DNA of 64,000 nt. Origin: Luteibacter sp. UNCMF331Sha3.1. GTDB taxonomy: Bacteria > Pseudomonadota > Gammaproteobacteria > Xanthomonadales > Rhodanobacteraceae. Each line of letters starts with the position of its first letter. Within the stretch, counting starts at the first letter, position 1. Of the stretch, positions 12,181-22,613 are shown in pieces. Location: positions 936,764 through 1,000,763 of the forward strand of contig NZ_FOBU01000001.1 in the NCBI RefSeq assembly GCF_900109915.1, read 5' to 3'. The notes under the pieces were generated by a model, which made no database searches, was not told the origin of the DNA, and saw only the letters and a program-made list of their open reading frames with translations. The position numbers and the translations under genes are program-made.

Positions 12181-13400
12181 GCGATACCTCCCGCCGGCGC
12201 GGCGGAATCCGGCACGGCATTGGCCGGCAGGCGCACCGCCGTCTGGCGCGCGTCTTCGGCGCGATTGATTTCGAAGGTCGCGCGCAGCAGCACGCCGACC
12301 ATCGCGCAGGTCATCAGCACCGACGAACCGCCCGAGCTGATCAGCGGCAGGGTCAGGCCCTTGGTCGGCAGCACGCCGAGGTTCACGCCGATCGAGACCA
12401 TCGCCTGGAAGCCCATCATCAGCGAGATGCCGTAGGCCACGTAGCCCGAGAAACGATGGCCCAGCTCGACGCCCTTCAGCCCGATGTACAGGCCGCGGCC
12501 CACCAGCACGACGTAGAGGAAGATCACGAGCATGATGCCGGCGAGGCCAAGCTCTTCGGCCAGCACCGCGAGAATGAAGTCGGTATGCGCTTCCGGCAGG
12601 TAGAACAGCTTCTGCACGCTGGAGCCGAGGCCGACGCCCGTCCACTCGCCGCGACCGACGGCGATCAGCGCCTGGGTCAGCTGGAAACCGTCGTTGAACG
12701 GGTCCTTCCACGGATCGAGGAACGAGGTGAGTCGCTTGATGCGGTAATCCTCGGCCGTCGCGGCATAGATCAGCGCGGGCACCAGCGGCGTGCCGAGCAG
12801 CAGGAGGTTGCGCATGCGCGCACCGGCCAGCCACACCATGCCGACGGTCGTGGCGACGACGAGGGCGGCCGAACCGAAGTCGGGCTGCGCGAGCAGCAGC
12901 AACACGATGAAACCGGCCACGGCGACGGGTTTGACCACGCCGAACAGCTCGTATTCCACGCCTTCGCGGTGGCGCACGAGATAGCTGGCCAGGTACGCCA
13001 CGAGGATCAGCTTCACGGCTTCGACGGGCTGGAAGCTCGTGACCAGCAGGTTCACCCAGCGGCGCGCGCCGTTGATGCGCATGCCGAACACGGGCAGGAA
13101 CACCATCAGCAGCATGATGATGCCGAGGAGCAGCAGCAGGAAGCTGTGCTTCTCGAGCGTCTTCAGTTCGGTGCGCATCGCCGCGCCCGCGAGGCAGGCA
13201 CCCAGCACGAGGAACACGAGGTGGCGCTTCAGGTAATAGAACGCGCCCTGATGCGAACCGTCGGCGACGGCGATGGAGCTGGAGGTGACCATCACCACGC
13301 CCAGCGCCGCGAGCGACAGCGCGGCCACGAGCAACGGGAGGTCGAAGCTCCCCCGTGGGCCCTGACGGCGTTTCGCCTGCTTGTTGCCGAGACCGAACAT
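12177..13400 (-). CDS. ftsW: Peptidoglycan glycosyltransferase FtsW
   Basis: 407 residues with about ten membrane helices. A SEDS-family septal glycan polymerase that works with FtsI (PBP3). Typical stretches include the catalytic-loop region around ARRWVNLLVTSFQPVEAVKL and the C-terminal GLTLPLISSGGSSVLM. The gene follows mraY with 6 bases between mraY stop and ftsW start, and overlaps murG by 4 bases. Confidence 0.97.
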   Translation of the reverse strand: MFGLGNKQAKRRQGPRGSFDLPLLVAALSLAALGVVMVTSSSIAVADGSHQGAFYYLKRHLVFLVLGACLAGAAMRTELKTLEKHSFLLLLLGIIMLLMVFLPVFGMRINGARRWVNLLVTSFQPVEAVKLILVAYLASYLVRHREGVEYELFGVVKPVAVAGFIVLLLLAQPDFGSAALVVATTVGMVWLAGARMRNLLLLGTPLVPALIYAATAEDYRIKRLTSFLDPWKDPFNDGFQLTQALIAVGRGEWTGVGLGSSVQKLFYLPEAHTDFILAVLAEELGLAGIMLVIFLYVVLVGRGLYIGLKGVELGHRFSGYVAYGISLMMGFQAMVSIGVNLGVLPTKGLTLPLISSGGSSVLMTCAMVGVLLRATFEINRAEDARQTAVRLPANAVPDSAAPAGGIA

Positions 13401-13406
13401 GATCGC

Positions 13407-14489
13407 TTAGCGCACCTTCAACGTGGCGAGACCGATGAGCACCAGCACGACGCTGATGATCCAGAAACGGACGATGACCCGGGGTTCGGGCCAGCCCTTC
13501 AGTTCGAAGTGGTGGTGGATCGGCGCCATGCGGAAGATGCGCTTGCCGCGCAGCTTGAAGCTGCCGACCTGGAGCATCACCGACGCCGTCTCCATCACGA
13601 AGACGCCGCCCATCACCAGCAGCACGATCTCCTGGCGCACCACGAGCGCGACCGTGCCGAGCGCGGCGCCGATGGCGAGCGCGCCCACGTCGCCCATGAA
13701 GACCTGCGCCGGATACGTGTTGAACCAGAGGAAGCCGAGGCCCGCGCCGGCCAGCGCGCTGCAGAAGATCGCCAGCTCGCCCGCGCCCGGAATCGCCGGG
13801 ATGCCGAGGTATTCGGAGAACAGCTTGTTGCCGGCGAGGTAGGCGAAGATGCCCAGCGCGCCGGAGACCAGCACGCTCGGCATGATCGCCAGGCCATCCA
13901 GACCGTCGGTGAGGTTCACCGCGTTGGAGAAGCCGACGATGATGAAGTAGCCGACGACGATGAAGAGCACGCCGAGCGGAATCGCCACCTGCTTGAACAG
14001 CGGCACGTACAGCGCGGTCTCCGCCGGGAGCTGATGCGTCTGGTAGAGGAACACCGCCGCGCCAAGGCCGAACACCGACTGCCAGAAATACTTCCAGCGG
14101 CTGGCGAGGCCGCGGCTGTCCTTCAGCACGAGCTTGCGGTAGTCGTCGTAGAAGCCGATGCCGCCGAACAGCACCGTCACCGCCAGCACCACCCAGACGT
14201 AACGGTTGCCGAGGTCGGCCCACAGCAGCGTGGCGATAGCGACCGCGAAGATGATGAGCAGCCCGCCCATCGTCGGCGTGCCGGCCTTGGAGAGGTGCGT
14301 CTGCGGACCGTCGCTGCGCACGACCTGCCCGGCCTTCAGCGCGGCGAGCTTGCGGATCAGCGCCGGGCCCAGCAGCAGCGACACGGCGAGCGCCGTCAGC
14401 GCGGCCATGATCGCGCGGAAGGTGATGTACTGGAAAAGATGCAGCGACGTGAAGTGCCGAGCCATCCATTCCGCCAGTTCAAGCAGCAT
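13407..14489 (-). CDS. mraY: Phospho-MurNAc-pentapeptide transferase
   Basis: 360 residues, the typical MraY length, with about ten membrane helices. It transfers phospho-MurNAc-pentapeptide to undecaprenyl phosphate, making lipid I. The conserved loops [23 protein letters not shown] (catalytic Asp region) and the His-rich [14 protein letters not shown] are present. Its start region overlaps the murF end by 11 bases. Confidence 0.98.
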   Translation of the reverse strand: MLLELAEWMARHFTSLHLFQYITFRAIMAALTALAVSLLLGPALIRKLAALKAGQVVRSDGPQTHLSKAGTPTMGGLLIIFAVAIATLLWADLGNRYVWVVLAVTVLFGGIGFYDDYRKLVLKDSRGLASRWKYFWQSVFGLGAAVFLYQTHQLPAETALYVPLFKQVAIPLGVLFIVVGYFIIVGFSNAVNLTDGLDGLAIMPSVLVSGALGIFAYLAGNKLFSEYLGIPAIPGAGELAIFCSALAGAGLGFLWFNTYPAQVFMGDVGALAIGAALGTVALVVRQEIVLLVMGGVFVMETASVMLQVGSFKLRGKRIFRMAPIHHHFELKGWPEPRVIVRFWIISVVLVLIGLATLKVR

Positions 14490-15843
14490 GGGATGCTCCT
14501 TCAGCGTATTTCTTCATCGCAGCCACGACCCGGTCCATGCCGGAAGAACGCGACCCCTTCACGAGGCAGGTCACGCCCTCGTGGATCTGCGCGCAGGCGG
14601 CTTCGATGAGGCCTTCCTGCGTCGCGAAATGCTGCGCACCGGCGCCGAACGCCTCGACCGCGGCGGCGCTCTTCGCGCCCGTGGCGAGAAGACGCTCGAT
14701 GCCGCGCTGGTGGGCGAGGCGACCGATGTCGGCGTGCATCCTCACCGCTTCCGGGCCGAGCTCCGCCATGTCGCCGAGGATCAGCCAGCGCTCGCCGCGT
14801 GCCAGCGCGAGCGTGTCGATCGCCGCCGCCGCGGAACCGGGGTTCGCGTTGTAGCTGTCGTCGATCAGCGTCCAGTGGCCCGGCATCGGCTCGAGGTTCA
14901 GGCGGCCCGCGACGTGCGGTACCTGCTCCAGGCCTTCGACGATCGTGTCGACCGGCACGCCGAGCGCCGTGGCGATGGCGGCGGCCGCGAGCGCGTTCGC
15001 CACGTTATGGCGGCCGGGCAGCGGCAGGTGCACGTCGCCGTCGCCGTGCGGCGTCGACAGCACGAAATGCGTGCCGTCGATCCGTTCTTCGACGATGTCG
15101 GCACCGATGTCCGCGCGATGGTCGAGCGCGTAACGCAGGATCGTGCGCGAGCCGGCGAGATTGGCGAAGAAGCCCGAGAAACGTTCGTCATCGGCGTTGA
15201 TGATCGCGACGCCGTCGGCAGGCAGCGACTGGTACAGCGCGCCCTTGGTTTCGGCGACGCCTTCGATCGTGCCCATCCGCTCAAGATGCGCGGCGGCGAT
15301 GGAATTGACGAGGCCGATATCGGGCCGCGCGATGGCGGCGAGGTAATCGATGTCGCCCGGCTTGCCGGCGCCCATCTCGAGCACCGCGTAGCGCGTGTCT
15401 TCCGGCATCGCCAGAAGCGTCAGCGGCATGCCGATCTCGTTGTTGAAATTGCCGGCGTTGACGTGCGTGCGGCCGTGGCGCGAAAGAATCGACGCCGTGA
15501 GCGTCTTCACCGTCGTCTTGCCGTTGGAACCCGTGATGCCGACGACGCGAACGTCGCGCTGCGCGCGCACCGCGCTGGCGAGATCGCCGAGTGCGAGCTG
15601 CGTGTCGTCGACGATCACCTGGGGAATCGGCGCGTCGACGGGATGCGTCACCAGCGCGGCGACGGCCCCGCGCGCGGCGGCCGCGGCGACGAAATCGTGC
15701 CCATCGACGTGCTCGCCCGGCAGCGCGACGAAGAGGTCGCCCGGCCTGAGCGTGCGGGTGTCGATGGAAAAGCCGCCCACGTCCCCGTCGGCGCCCTGAA
15801 GGCGGCCACGGGTCCAGAGGGCGACGGCGGACAGGCGCATCAT
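14479..15843 (-). CDS. murF: UDP-MurNAc-tripeptide--D-Ala-D-Ala ligase
   Basis: 454 residues. The last cytoplasmic ligase of muropeptide synthesis, using the dipeptide made by Ddl. The ATP loop is [15 protein letters not shown] near residue 110; N-terminal [17 protein letters not shown] and C-terminal [10 protein letters not shown] are typical. There are two consecutive ATG codons; the first overlaps the murE stop (ATGA), which favours it. The stop lies inside the start of mraY. Confidence 0.98.
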   Translation of the reverse strand: MMRLSAVALWTRGRLQGADGDVGGFSIDTRTLRPGDLFVALPGEHVDGHDFVAAAAARGAVAALVTHPVDAPIPQVIVDDTQLALGDLASAVRAQRDVRVVGITGSNGKTTVKTLTASILSRHGRTHVNAGNFNNEIGMPLTLLAMPEDTRYAVLEMGAGKPGDIDYLAAIARPDIGLVNSIAAAHLERMGTIEGVAETKGALYQSLPADGVAIINADDERFSGFFANLAGSRTILRYALDHRADIGADIVEERIDGTHFVLSTPHGDGDVHLPLPGRHNVANALAAAAIATALGVPVDTIVEGLEQVPHVAGRLNLEPMPGHWTLIDDSYNANPGSAAAAIDTLALARGERWLILGDMAELGPEAVRMHADIGRLAHQRGIERLLATGAKSAAAVEAFGAGAQHFATQEGLIEAACAQIHEGVTCLVKGSRSSGMDRVVAAMKKYAEGASHAA

Positions 15844-17333
15844 GCGCGGACTCCTTTCTTGCTGGACGCCATCGCTTCGCTCGCGACGGCGAGGTCGTCG
15901 AAGGGGCGCTTGCCCTCCGGACCTTCCTGATAGGTTTCATGGCCCTTGCCGGCGATCAGCACGACGTCGTCGGCTTTCGCGTCGGCAAGCGCCAGGGCGA
16001 TGGCGTGCGCGCGGTCGCGCTCCACCATGATGGTTTCCGGGTGGGCGAAGCCCGCCACGATCTGGGCGACGATCGCGTCGCCGTCTTCGGTACGCGGATT
16101 GTCGTCGGTGACGATGACGACGTCGGCCAGGCGCTCGGCGATCGCGGCCATCAGCGGACGCTTGCCCTGATCGCGGTCGCCACCGGCGCCGAACACGCAG
16201 ATCAGCCGGCCCTTGGTATGCGAACGCAGCGCCATGAGCGCCTGCTTGAGCGCATCGGGCGTGTGCGAGTAGTCGACCACGACCAGCGGCTTGCGGCCGT
16301 CGCCGCCGAGCCGGCTCATGCGACCGTTCACCGGCTGCAGCGATTCCAGCGCGGCGTGGATGCGATCGAACGGCTCGCCCAGCGCGCCGAGAACGGCCGC
16401 GACGGCGAGCAGGTTCGCCACGTTGAACCGGCCGAGGAGCGCACTGCGCACGGTGCGCATGCCCCACGGCGTGTTGAGGTTGAACGAGAGTCCCTTGGCC
16501 GACGTCACGACGATGTCCGCGCGCACCTCGGCCTCTTTTTCGGTCGCGTCGGACGCCATCGACGTGCGCAGCTTCTCTACGCCGTCGGGCAGACCCTTGG
16601 CGAGTTTCGCGCCGAACGGGTCGTCGACGTTGACGACGGCGGCGCGCAGGCCATCGAAGGCGAACAGCTTCGCTTTCGCGGCCCCGTACGCTTCCATCGT
16701 GCCGTGGTAATCGAGGTGGTCGCGCGTGAGGTTGGTGAACACGGCGACGTCGAACGCGATGGCGTTCACCCGCCCCTGCTCCAGCGCGTGCGACGACACT
16801 TCCATCGCCACGTGGGTCGCGCCGGCATCGCGGAACTCGCCGAGCAGCGCCTGCATGCGGATGGCGTCGGGCGTGGTGCGCTCGCCTTCGGCGATCGCGC
16901 CGTGCAGGCCCGCACCGAGCGTGCCGACAGTGGCCGGCTTGCGCCCGAGGAAAGCCAGCGCCTGGGCGATCAGCTGCACGGTCGAGGTCTTGCCGTTGGT
17001 GCCGGTGACACCGATCATTTCGAGCGACGCCGACGGATCGGCGAAGAAACGCGCCGCGATCGCACCGGTCTTCCCACGCAGGCCCTCGACGGCGATCACC
17101 GGCACGTCGATGCCCGGCGCGTCGTACGGCGGTTCGGCCAGCACGGCCGTGGCGCCGTTGGCGACGGCCTTCGCGGCGAACGCGATGCCGTGGTCCTTCG
17201 TGCCGCGCAGCGCCACGAAAACGTTGCCGGACCGGATCTCACGGGAATCGATCGCGAGCCCCGAAACGACGAGATCGCCGGCACCGGTGGCGTCGGCGAA
17301 TCCATCGAGCAGGTCGGCGAGGCGCATGGTCAT
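15840..17333 (-). CDS. murE: UDP-MurNAc-dipeptide--meso-diaminopimelate ligase
   Basis: 497 residues. It adds the third residue of the stem peptide. The motif DDNPRTED near residue 410 is the DNPR signature of meso-diaminopimelate-specific enzymes, so the organism has Gram-negative DAP-type peptidoglycan. The ATP loop is VTGTNGKTSTVQ near 110, and MEVSSHALEQGR is typical of MurE. The start overlaps the ftsI stop by 4 bases, and the stop overlaps the murF start. Confidence 0.98.
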   Translation of the reverse strand: MTMRLADLLDGFADATGAGDLVVSGLAIDSREIRSGNVFVALRGTKDHGIAFAAKAVANGATAVLAEPPYDAPGIDVPVIAVEGLRGKTGAIAARFFADPSASLEMIGVTGTNGKTSTVQLIAQALAFLGRKPATVGTLGAGLHGAIAEGERTTPDAIRMQALLGEFRDAGATHVAMEVSSHALEQGRVNAIAFDVAVFTNLTRDHLDYHGTMEAYGAAKAKLFAFDGLRAAVVNVDDPFGAKLAKGLPDGVEKLRTSMASDATEKEAEVRADIVVTSAKGLSFNLNTPWGMRTVRSALLGRFNVANLLAVAAVLGALGEPFDRIHAALESLQPVNGRMSRLGGDGRKPLVVVDYSHTPDALKQALMALRSHTKGRLICVFGAGGDRDQGKRPLMAAIAERLADVVIVTDDNPRTEDGDAIVAQIVAGFAHPETIMVERDRAHAIALALADAKADDVVLIAGKGHETYQEGPEGKRPFDDLAVASEAMASSKKGVRA

Positions 17334-19135
17334 GGGACCACCTCTTCCGCCGCGCTATCGTCCGCCTGCGGCGGTGCGTTGGTCGTGCCGATCAGGCCAC
17401 CCTGGCTGGGGCCGCCGGCATACCAGCGACCGACGTTGTCCGGTGCGATGTCGAGAAGGCGCACGGCGCCTTCCATCACGCGCGCGAAGGCCGGGCCGGC
17501 GACCGAGCCACCGTAGTAATGGCCGCCCTTCGGATCGTTGATGACCACCACCGTGACGAGGCGGGGGGCGCTGGCCGGGATCATGCCGACGAAGAGCGAG
17601 ATGTAATTGTTCGAGTAGTAGCCGCCGACGGAGTTCTTGTGCGACGTACCCGTCTTGCCGGCCACGCTGTAGTTGGCGACCGAGGCGAAGCCATAACCCG
17701 TGCCACCCGGGGCGACGACGGTCTCGAGCATGCGGACGATCTGGTGCGCGACCTCGGGGGTCACGATCTGCTGCGGATCGTTGTCCGCGCCCTTGATGAA
17801 GGTCGGCGAACGCAGCGCACCGCCGTTACCCAGCGCGGCATAGCCGCTCGCCAGCTGCAACGGGGTGACGTTGAGGTTGTAGCCGTAGGCGAGGCGCGAT
17901 TTCTCGATCGGCTTCCACGTGCGACCGACCGGCAGGTAACCCGCGGCTTCGCCGGGGAATCCGCTGCCGGTGCTGTTACCGAGGCCGAACGACTTGTAGA
18001 TGCCGTAGAGGAAGTCGGTGTCGAGCGTCATCGCGATCTTCGCGGCGCCGACGTTGGACGACTTCGTGATCACGCCGGTCGGCGTGAGCGTGCCCCAGTT
18101 GTGCGTGTCGCGCACCGGATGGCCGCCCATCATCCACGTGCCCGGCGACGTCTCGATCAGCGGCGCGGTCGGCGTGTACTTGCCGCTGGTGAGCGCGGCC
18201 GCCATCGTGAACGCCTTCATGGTGGAACCCGGCTCGACGACGTCGGTCACCGCGCGGTTGCGGCGCTCGGACGGGGTGCTCCCGCGCACGGCGTTCGGAT
18301 TGAACGACGGCAGGTTCGCCATGCCGAGCACTTCGCCGGTATGCACGTCCATCACGACGATCGAGCCGGAGTCGGCCTTGTTCTTTTCCAGCGTGTCCTT
18401 GAGCGCGCTGTACGCGAGGTACTGGATGCGGCGATCGATCGACAGCGTGAGGTCGCGGCCGGGCTGCGGCTCGCGCACCAGTTCGACGTCCTCGACGACG
18501 TGGCCCATGCGGTCGCGGATCACGCGCTTCGCGCCGGGCTTGCCGGCGAGCCATTCGTCGAATGCCAGCTCCAGGCCTTCCTGACCGTGATCGTCGATGT
18601 TCGTGAAGCCGAGGATGTGGCTGTTCACCGCGCCCGATGGGTAATAACGACGGTACTCGCGCTGCGCCGAGATGCCCGGGATCTTCAGGTCGACGATCGC
18701 CTGCGCGTCTTCCGGACGCATCTGGCGCGCGATGTACATGAATTCCTTGTCCGCGCGCTGGGCGATCTTCTGCTTCAGGTCGTCGGCGTCGACGTGCAGC
18801 GCCTTCGCGAGCTCCGGGATGCGCTCCTCGTTCTCGAGCACTTCCGGCGGGTTCGCCCAGATCGAGGCGACCGGCGTGGACACGGCGAGCGGCTCGCCGT
18901 TGCGATCGAAGATCGTGCCGCGCGACACGGCGATCGGCATCTCGCGGAGGAAGCGCGCGTCGCCCTGGTCCTGATAGAACTGCTTGCGCACCACCTGCAG
19001 GTCGAACGCGCGGACCACGAGGCCGGACGCGGCGACGCACAGCACGGCGACGATCACCGTCATGCGCTTGCGCGGGCTCGGGCCCTGGCCGCGGCGGCGG
19101 CTGGGCACGACGGGCTTGCCGTGACGGGCCCTCAT
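17330..19135 (-). CDS. ftsI: Septal transpeptidase FtsI (PBP3)
   Basis: 601 residues. A class B penicillin-binding protein that cross-links septal peptidoglycan. A basic cytoplasmic tail precedes one membrane helix (about 25-44). The three active-site motifs are present: STMK with nucleophile Ser304, SSN (KSSNVGA) and KTGT (GKTGTSHKN). The start overlaps the ftsL stop as ATGA. It is the target of division-specific beta-lactams in related bacteria; that is family knowledge. Confidence 0.98.
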   Translation of the reverse strand: MRARHGKPVVPSRRRGQGPSPRKRMTVIVAVLCVAASGLVVRAFDLQVVRKQFYQDQGDARFLREMPIAVSRGTIFDRNGEPLAVSTPVASIWANPPEVLENEERIPELAKALHVDADDLKQKIAQRADKEFMYIARQMRPEDAQAIVDLKIPGISAQREYRRYYPSGAVNSHILGFTNIDDHGQEGLELAFDEWLAGKPGAKRVIRDRMGHVVEDVELVREPQPGRDLTLSIDRRIQYLAYSALKDTLEKNKADSGSIVVMDVHTGEVLGMANLPSFNPNAVRGSTPSERRNRAVTDVVEPGSTMKAFTMAAALTSGKYTPTAPLIETSPGTWMMGGHPVRDTHNWGTLTPTGVITKSSNVGAAKIAMTLDTDFLYGIYKSFGLGNSTGSGFPGEAAGYLPVGRTWKPIEKSRLAYGYNLNVTPLQLASGYAALGNGGALRSPTFIKGADNDPQQIVTPEVAHQIVRMLETVVAPGGTGYGFASVANYSVAGKTGTSHKNSVGGYYSNNYISLFVGMIPASAPRLVTVVVINDPKGGHYYGGSVAGPAFARVMEGAVRLLDIAPDNVGRWYAGGPSQGGLIGTTNAPPQADDSAAEEVVP

Positions 19136-19404
19136 CGGCGCACCAGCTGGATGTCCTGCGGCTTCGGCGTGAACATGCCGAGCTTGCCGCGGGCGTCGGC
19201 ATCGATGCGGCTGGGCTCGGCATACGTCGCCTGCTCCAGTTCGAGGCGACCATATTCGACGCCGAGGTCGTCCTTCTGCGACTGCAGGCGCGAGAGCTCG
19301 ACGAAGAGCACGCGGCTCTCATGGCGCGTCCAGACCACGCCGATCGCGCTGGCGATGACCGCCAGCAGCAGGATCGAGAGGCAGATCGCGCCGAAGACCT
19401 TCAT
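19132..19404 (-). CDS. ftsL: Cell division protein FtsL
   Basis: 90 residues: a few cytoplasmic residues, a membrane helix at about 4-24, then a periplasmic coiled-coil heptad region ([20 protein letters not shown]) and a short tail. It pairs with FtsB and FtsQ and helps activate FtsWI. Sequence conservation in the family is low, but size, topology and position between rsmH and ftsI make the call firm. It has 4-base overlaps on both sides. Confidence 0.93.
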   Translation of the reverse strand: MKVFGAICLSILLLAVIASAIGVVWTRHESRVLFVELSRLQSQKDDLGVEYGRLELEQATYAEPSRIDADARGKLGMFTPKPQDIQLVRR

Positions 19405-20348
19405 GCGAGTTTCTCCGCCACGCGCAGCACGGCCGAGCGCGAACGGGGGTTCGCGGCGACTTCGGCCGCGGACGGAAAGATCGCCTTGCCGACCGGCTTC
19501 AGGCGCGCGAGCTTCGCTTCGGCGGGCGGACCGCGACGGCTGCCCTGCACGCGCCCTTCGTGCGCGCGGATGAACTGCTTCACGGTGCGGTCTTCCAGCG
19601 AGTGGAAGCTGATGACCGCGAGGCGGCCGCCGACGTTCAGCAGCTCGAGCGCGGCGTCGAGACCGCGCTCGACGGATTCCAGTTCAGCGTTCACGCGGAT
19701 GCGCAGCGCCTGGAAGGTGCGGGTAGCGGGATTCTTGCCCGGCTCGCGGCGACCGACACAGCCGGCGACCAGCGCGGCGAGTTCGCCGGTGCGCTCGACG
19801 GGCGCGGTCGCGCGACGCTCGACAATCGCTTTCGCGATGCGCCGGCTGAAGCGCTCTTCGCCGAAGGTCCACAGGACGTCTGCGATCTCGGCTTCGTCGG
19901 CATCGCGCAGGAAATCGGCGGCGCTGATGCCGCGTGTGGTGTCCATGCGCATGTCGAGCGGCGCGTCGGACATGAAGCTGAAGCCGCGGGTGCCGTCGTC
20001 GAGCTGCGGCGACGACACGCCCAGGTCGAGGAGGATGCCGTCGAGGCCGCCTTCGAGCGCGGGCCATTCGCCCATCGTGGCGAAGTTGTCGTGGCGGAGC
20101 GAAACGCGCGGGTCGGTGGCGAGGCCCTGCTCGGCCACGGCGATCGCGGTCGGATCGCGATCCATGAGAAACAGGCGACCTTCGTTCGAGAGGCGGGCAA
20201 GGATCGCCCGGGCGTGTCCGCCGCGGCCGAAAGTCCCATCCAGATAGCGCCCGTTCTCGCGCACTGCGAGACCCTCCACCGCTTCGTCGAGCATCACAGG
20301 GATGTGCACATCGCGCCCCGCCATCGCCACATCCCGCTCCCGTTCCAC
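19401..20348 (-). CDS. rsmH: 16S rRNA m4C1402 methyltransferase RsmH (MraW)
   Basis: 315 residues. It methylates N4 of C1402 in 16S rRNA with SAM. The SAM-binding loop [14 protein letters not shown] and the motifs [12 protein letters not shown] and [12 protein letters not shown] are diagnostic. The GTG at 20348 has GAGG 6 bases upstream; an internal ATG at 20324 ([12 protein letters not shown]) fits the E. coli protein length better and may be the true start. It follows mraZ by 24 bases. Confidence 0.96.
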   Translation of the reverse strand: MERERDVAMAGRDVHIPVMLDEAVEGLAVRENGRYLDGTFGRGGHARAILARLSNEGRLFLMDRDPTAIAVAEQGLATDPRVSLRHDNFATMGEWPALEGGLDGILLDLGVSSPQLDDGTRGFSFMSDAPLDMRMDTTRGISAADFLRDADEAEIADVLWTFGEERFSRRIAKAIVERRATAPVERTGELAALVAGCVGRREPGKNPATRTFQALRIRVNAELESVERGLDAALELLNVGGRLAVISFHSLEDRTVKQFIRAHEGRVQGSRRGPPAEAKLARLKPVGKAIFPSAAEVAANPRSRSAVLRVAEKLA

Positions 20349-20372
20349 CGAAAACCTCGAATTAGTACGTCG

Positions 20373-20819
20373 TCACAACCGCAGCTCCGCCATGTCGTCG
20401 CTGATCTCGTCCTCGCCGATCGTCTGGCGGATCTTCGCGAGGTGAGCCTGTTCGCTCCACAGCTCGAACTTGTTACCCATGCCGAGCAGGATCGCTTTCT
20501 TTTCTATGCCGGCCGCCGCTCGTTGGCTCGAAGGAAGGAGGATGCGGGCCGCCCCGTCGGGCTCGACGATGGCCGCGGCACCCACCAGCTTCATCTGCAG
20601 CGCGCGGTGAACGGCCTTGACGCTTGGCAATGCATTGACCTGGTCACGCACCTGTTCCCACTCCGCGTACGGAAAGATCCAGAGGCACCCGGTCTCGAAG
20701 GGGTTGTAGGCGACGACCAGACGATTCGCACACGCGACAGCGACCTGATCCCGATACGAGGTCGGAATCGTCAGACGACCCTTGTCGTCGACCGTGATGG
20801 CTGTCTCGCCCTGGAACAT
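20373..20819 (-). CDS. mraZ: Transcriptional regulator MraZ
   Basis: 148 residues, two SpoVT/AbrB-like half-domains. The first DNA-contact hook is DDKGRLTIP (near 11-19) and the second DGAARILLP (near 88-96). MraZ forms a ring that binds repeated GTGGG boxes and represses its own dcw operon. Exactly such boxes lie upstream (20834-20868), so autoregulation is well supported. It is the first gene of the division and cell wall cluster. Confidence 0.97.
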   Translation of the reverse strand: MFQGETAITVDDKGRLTIPTSYRDQVAVACANRLVVAYNPFETGCLWIFPYAEWEQVRDQVNALPSVKAVHRALQMKLVGAAAIVEPDGAARILLPSSQRAAAGIEKKAILLGMGNKFELWSEQAHLAKIRQTIGEDEISDDMAELRL

Positions 20820-20833
20820 GTCTTGTTGGCCGC

Positions 20834-20868
20834 CCCACCAAATCCCACGATTTCACACTGGAGCCCAC
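20834..20868 (-). promoter_or_regulatory. MraZ operator: four boxes at exact 10-bp spacing
   Basis: On the minus strand GTGGG occurs at 20864-20868, 20844-20848 and 20834-20838, with a degenerate GTGTG at 20854-20858. All are spaced 10 bp, the known MraZ box pattern. The distal box overlaps the -10 element. Confidence 0.88.
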
Positions 20869-20895
20869 GATAGTCTCGCCCCCTGAGACTGTCAA
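20867..20895 (-). promoter_or_regulatory. Promoter of the mraZ-dcw operon
   Basis: On the minus strand a perfect -35 TTGACA (20890-20895), a 17-base spacer and -10 TATCGT (20867-20872) form a good sigma-70 promoter. The predicted start is near 20860, about 40 bases upstream of mraZ. Confidence 0.85.
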
Positions 20896-21095
20896 GGAAT
20901 TTTTTCTTGTGAATCAAGGAGAAAGGCTACGTTCATGACCATTTCCAGCCATTTCTGAGGAAGGACTGGAAGGTGATTGAATCGTGGGGTTTTTTTGCGA
21001 TGCGCTTCGCGTTTTCAGGAACGATGTGAAGGACAATTCACGCGGACCGATGAACTCACGTTCATGGAAGATGCGGGCCGCAAGCGGCTGACAGG

Positions 21096-21160
21096 TGGGA
21101 GCCAGCCTGCTGGCGATGGCTGCTCGCGGCGAGCATCCATCGCCAGCAGGCTGGCTCCCA
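21096..21160. repeat. REP-like palindrome, family A, next to rnpB 3' end
   Basis: A 65-base hairpin with 31-base arms (one mismatch) and a 3-base loop, starting TGGGAGCCAGCCTGCTGGCG. It begins 20 bases beyond the 3' end of RNase P RNA and could serve as its terminator or 3' stop for nucleases. No U-run is present. Confidence 0.85.
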
Positions 21161-21179
21161 TCAGCGTCGCGAAGAAGTT

Positions 21180-21541
<362 letters not shown>

Positions 21542-21548
21542 ACGGAGG

Positions 21549-21554
21549 AGTATA
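21549..21554 (-). promoter_or_regulatory. -10 box of rnpB
   Basis: TATACT on the minus strand, 7-8 bases before the inferred RNA start. The -35 region is poor. Confidence 0.6.
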
Positions 21555-21599
21555 GCCGACGGCGCTAGAATGTCCGGCTTCACCGCACCGGCCGCTCCC

Positions 21600-22427
21600 A
21601 TGTCCACCTCCCGCCCAGGCACGCTCCACGTCGTCGCCACGCCGATCGGCCATCGCGACGACATCGGCGCGCGCGCCATCGAGACGCTGCGCCGGGTGAA
21701 GGTCGTCGCCGCCGAGGACACCCGCCATACGCGACCGTTGCTGCAGCATCTGGGCATCGACACGCCGTTGCTCGCCCTGCACGACCACAACGAGCGCACG
21801 GCCGTGGAAGGCATCGTCGAGCGCCTGCGCGCCGGCGACGACGTGGCGCTCGTGTCGGATGCCGGCACCCCTCTGATCAGCGACCCGGGGTTCCGCCTGG
21901 TGCGGGCCGCCCGTGCCGCCGGCTTCCGCGTGAGCCCGGTGCCGGGCCCGAGCGCCGTGGTCGCGGCGCTGTCCGTCGCCGGACTGCCGAGCGATCGCTT
22001 CGTGTTCGAAGGTTTCCTGCCCGCGAAGGCCGGCGCGCGGCGATCGCGCCTGGCCGAGCTGGCCGGCGAGCCCCGGACCCTCATCTTCTATGAATCGTCG
22101 CATCGCATCCTGGAATCGCTGCAGGACATGCGAGACGTGTTCGGCGCCATGCGCGAGGCGGTCGTCGCGCGCGAGCTGACCAAGATGTTCGAGACGGTGC
22201 TGGATGGCGCCCTGGAAACGCTCGTCGGGACGGTGGCCGCCGATCCCAACCAGCAGCGCGGCGAGTTCGTCGTGATGGTCGCGGGACGCGAAGCGGGCGA
22301 AGACGAACGGCTGGCCGAAGGACTTCGCGTCTTCGGGATCCTGAAAGAAGAGCTGCCGCCCGCGAAGGCGGCGAAGATGGCCGCGGCGATCACGGGTGCG
22401 CCGCGCAAGGCGCTTTACGGATCCTAG
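21600..22427 (+). CDS. rsmI: 16S rRNA 2'-O-ribose C1402 methyltransferase RsmI
   Basis: 275 residues. It methylates the ribose of C1402, the same nucleotide modified by RsmH encoded nearby. Motifs of the tetrapyrrole-methylase fold are LHVVATPIGHRDDIGARAIE, AEDTRHT, LVSDAGTPLISDPG and VPGPSAVVAALSVAGLP. The ATG at 21600 is chosen by similarity of the N-terminus; an in-frame ATG at 21570 would add ten residues. Neither has a clear ribosome binding site. It is divergent from rnpB. Confidence 0.95.
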   Translation: MSTSRPGTLHVVATPIGHRDDIGARAIETLRRVKVVAAEDTRHTRPLLQHLGIDTPLLALHDHNERTAVEGIVERLRAGDDVALVSDAGTPLISDPGFRLVRAARAAGFRVSPVPGPSAVVAALSVAGLPSDRFVFEGFLPAKAGARRSRLAELAGEPRTLIFYESSHRILESLQDMRDVFGAMREAVVARELTKMFETVLDGALETLVGTVAADPNQQRGEFVVMVAGREAGEDERLAEGLRVFGILKEELPPAKAAKMAAAITGAPRKALYGS

Positions 22428-22439
22428 AACCTGCTCCGG

Positions 22440-22502
22440 TGGGAGCCAGCCTGCTTGCGATCACGCCGCCGCGAGCCCCCACCGCCGGTGGGCTGGCTCC
22501 CA
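22440..22502. repeat. REP-like palindrome, family A, diverged
   Basis: TGGGAGCCAGC at 22440-22450 pairs with GCTGGCTCCCA at 22492-22502. The interior differs from other copies. Located between rsmI and lpoA. Confidence 0.7.
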
Positions 22503-22613
22503 GCGGTCGATCGAGGTCCTGCAGAACGACTCACGCCGGCCTCGCAAACCGATGGGCTATGATCCTGTCGTTTCGGCGCCGGGGCGCCACCGCGTAGCCA
22601 AGGAACCCTTTCG

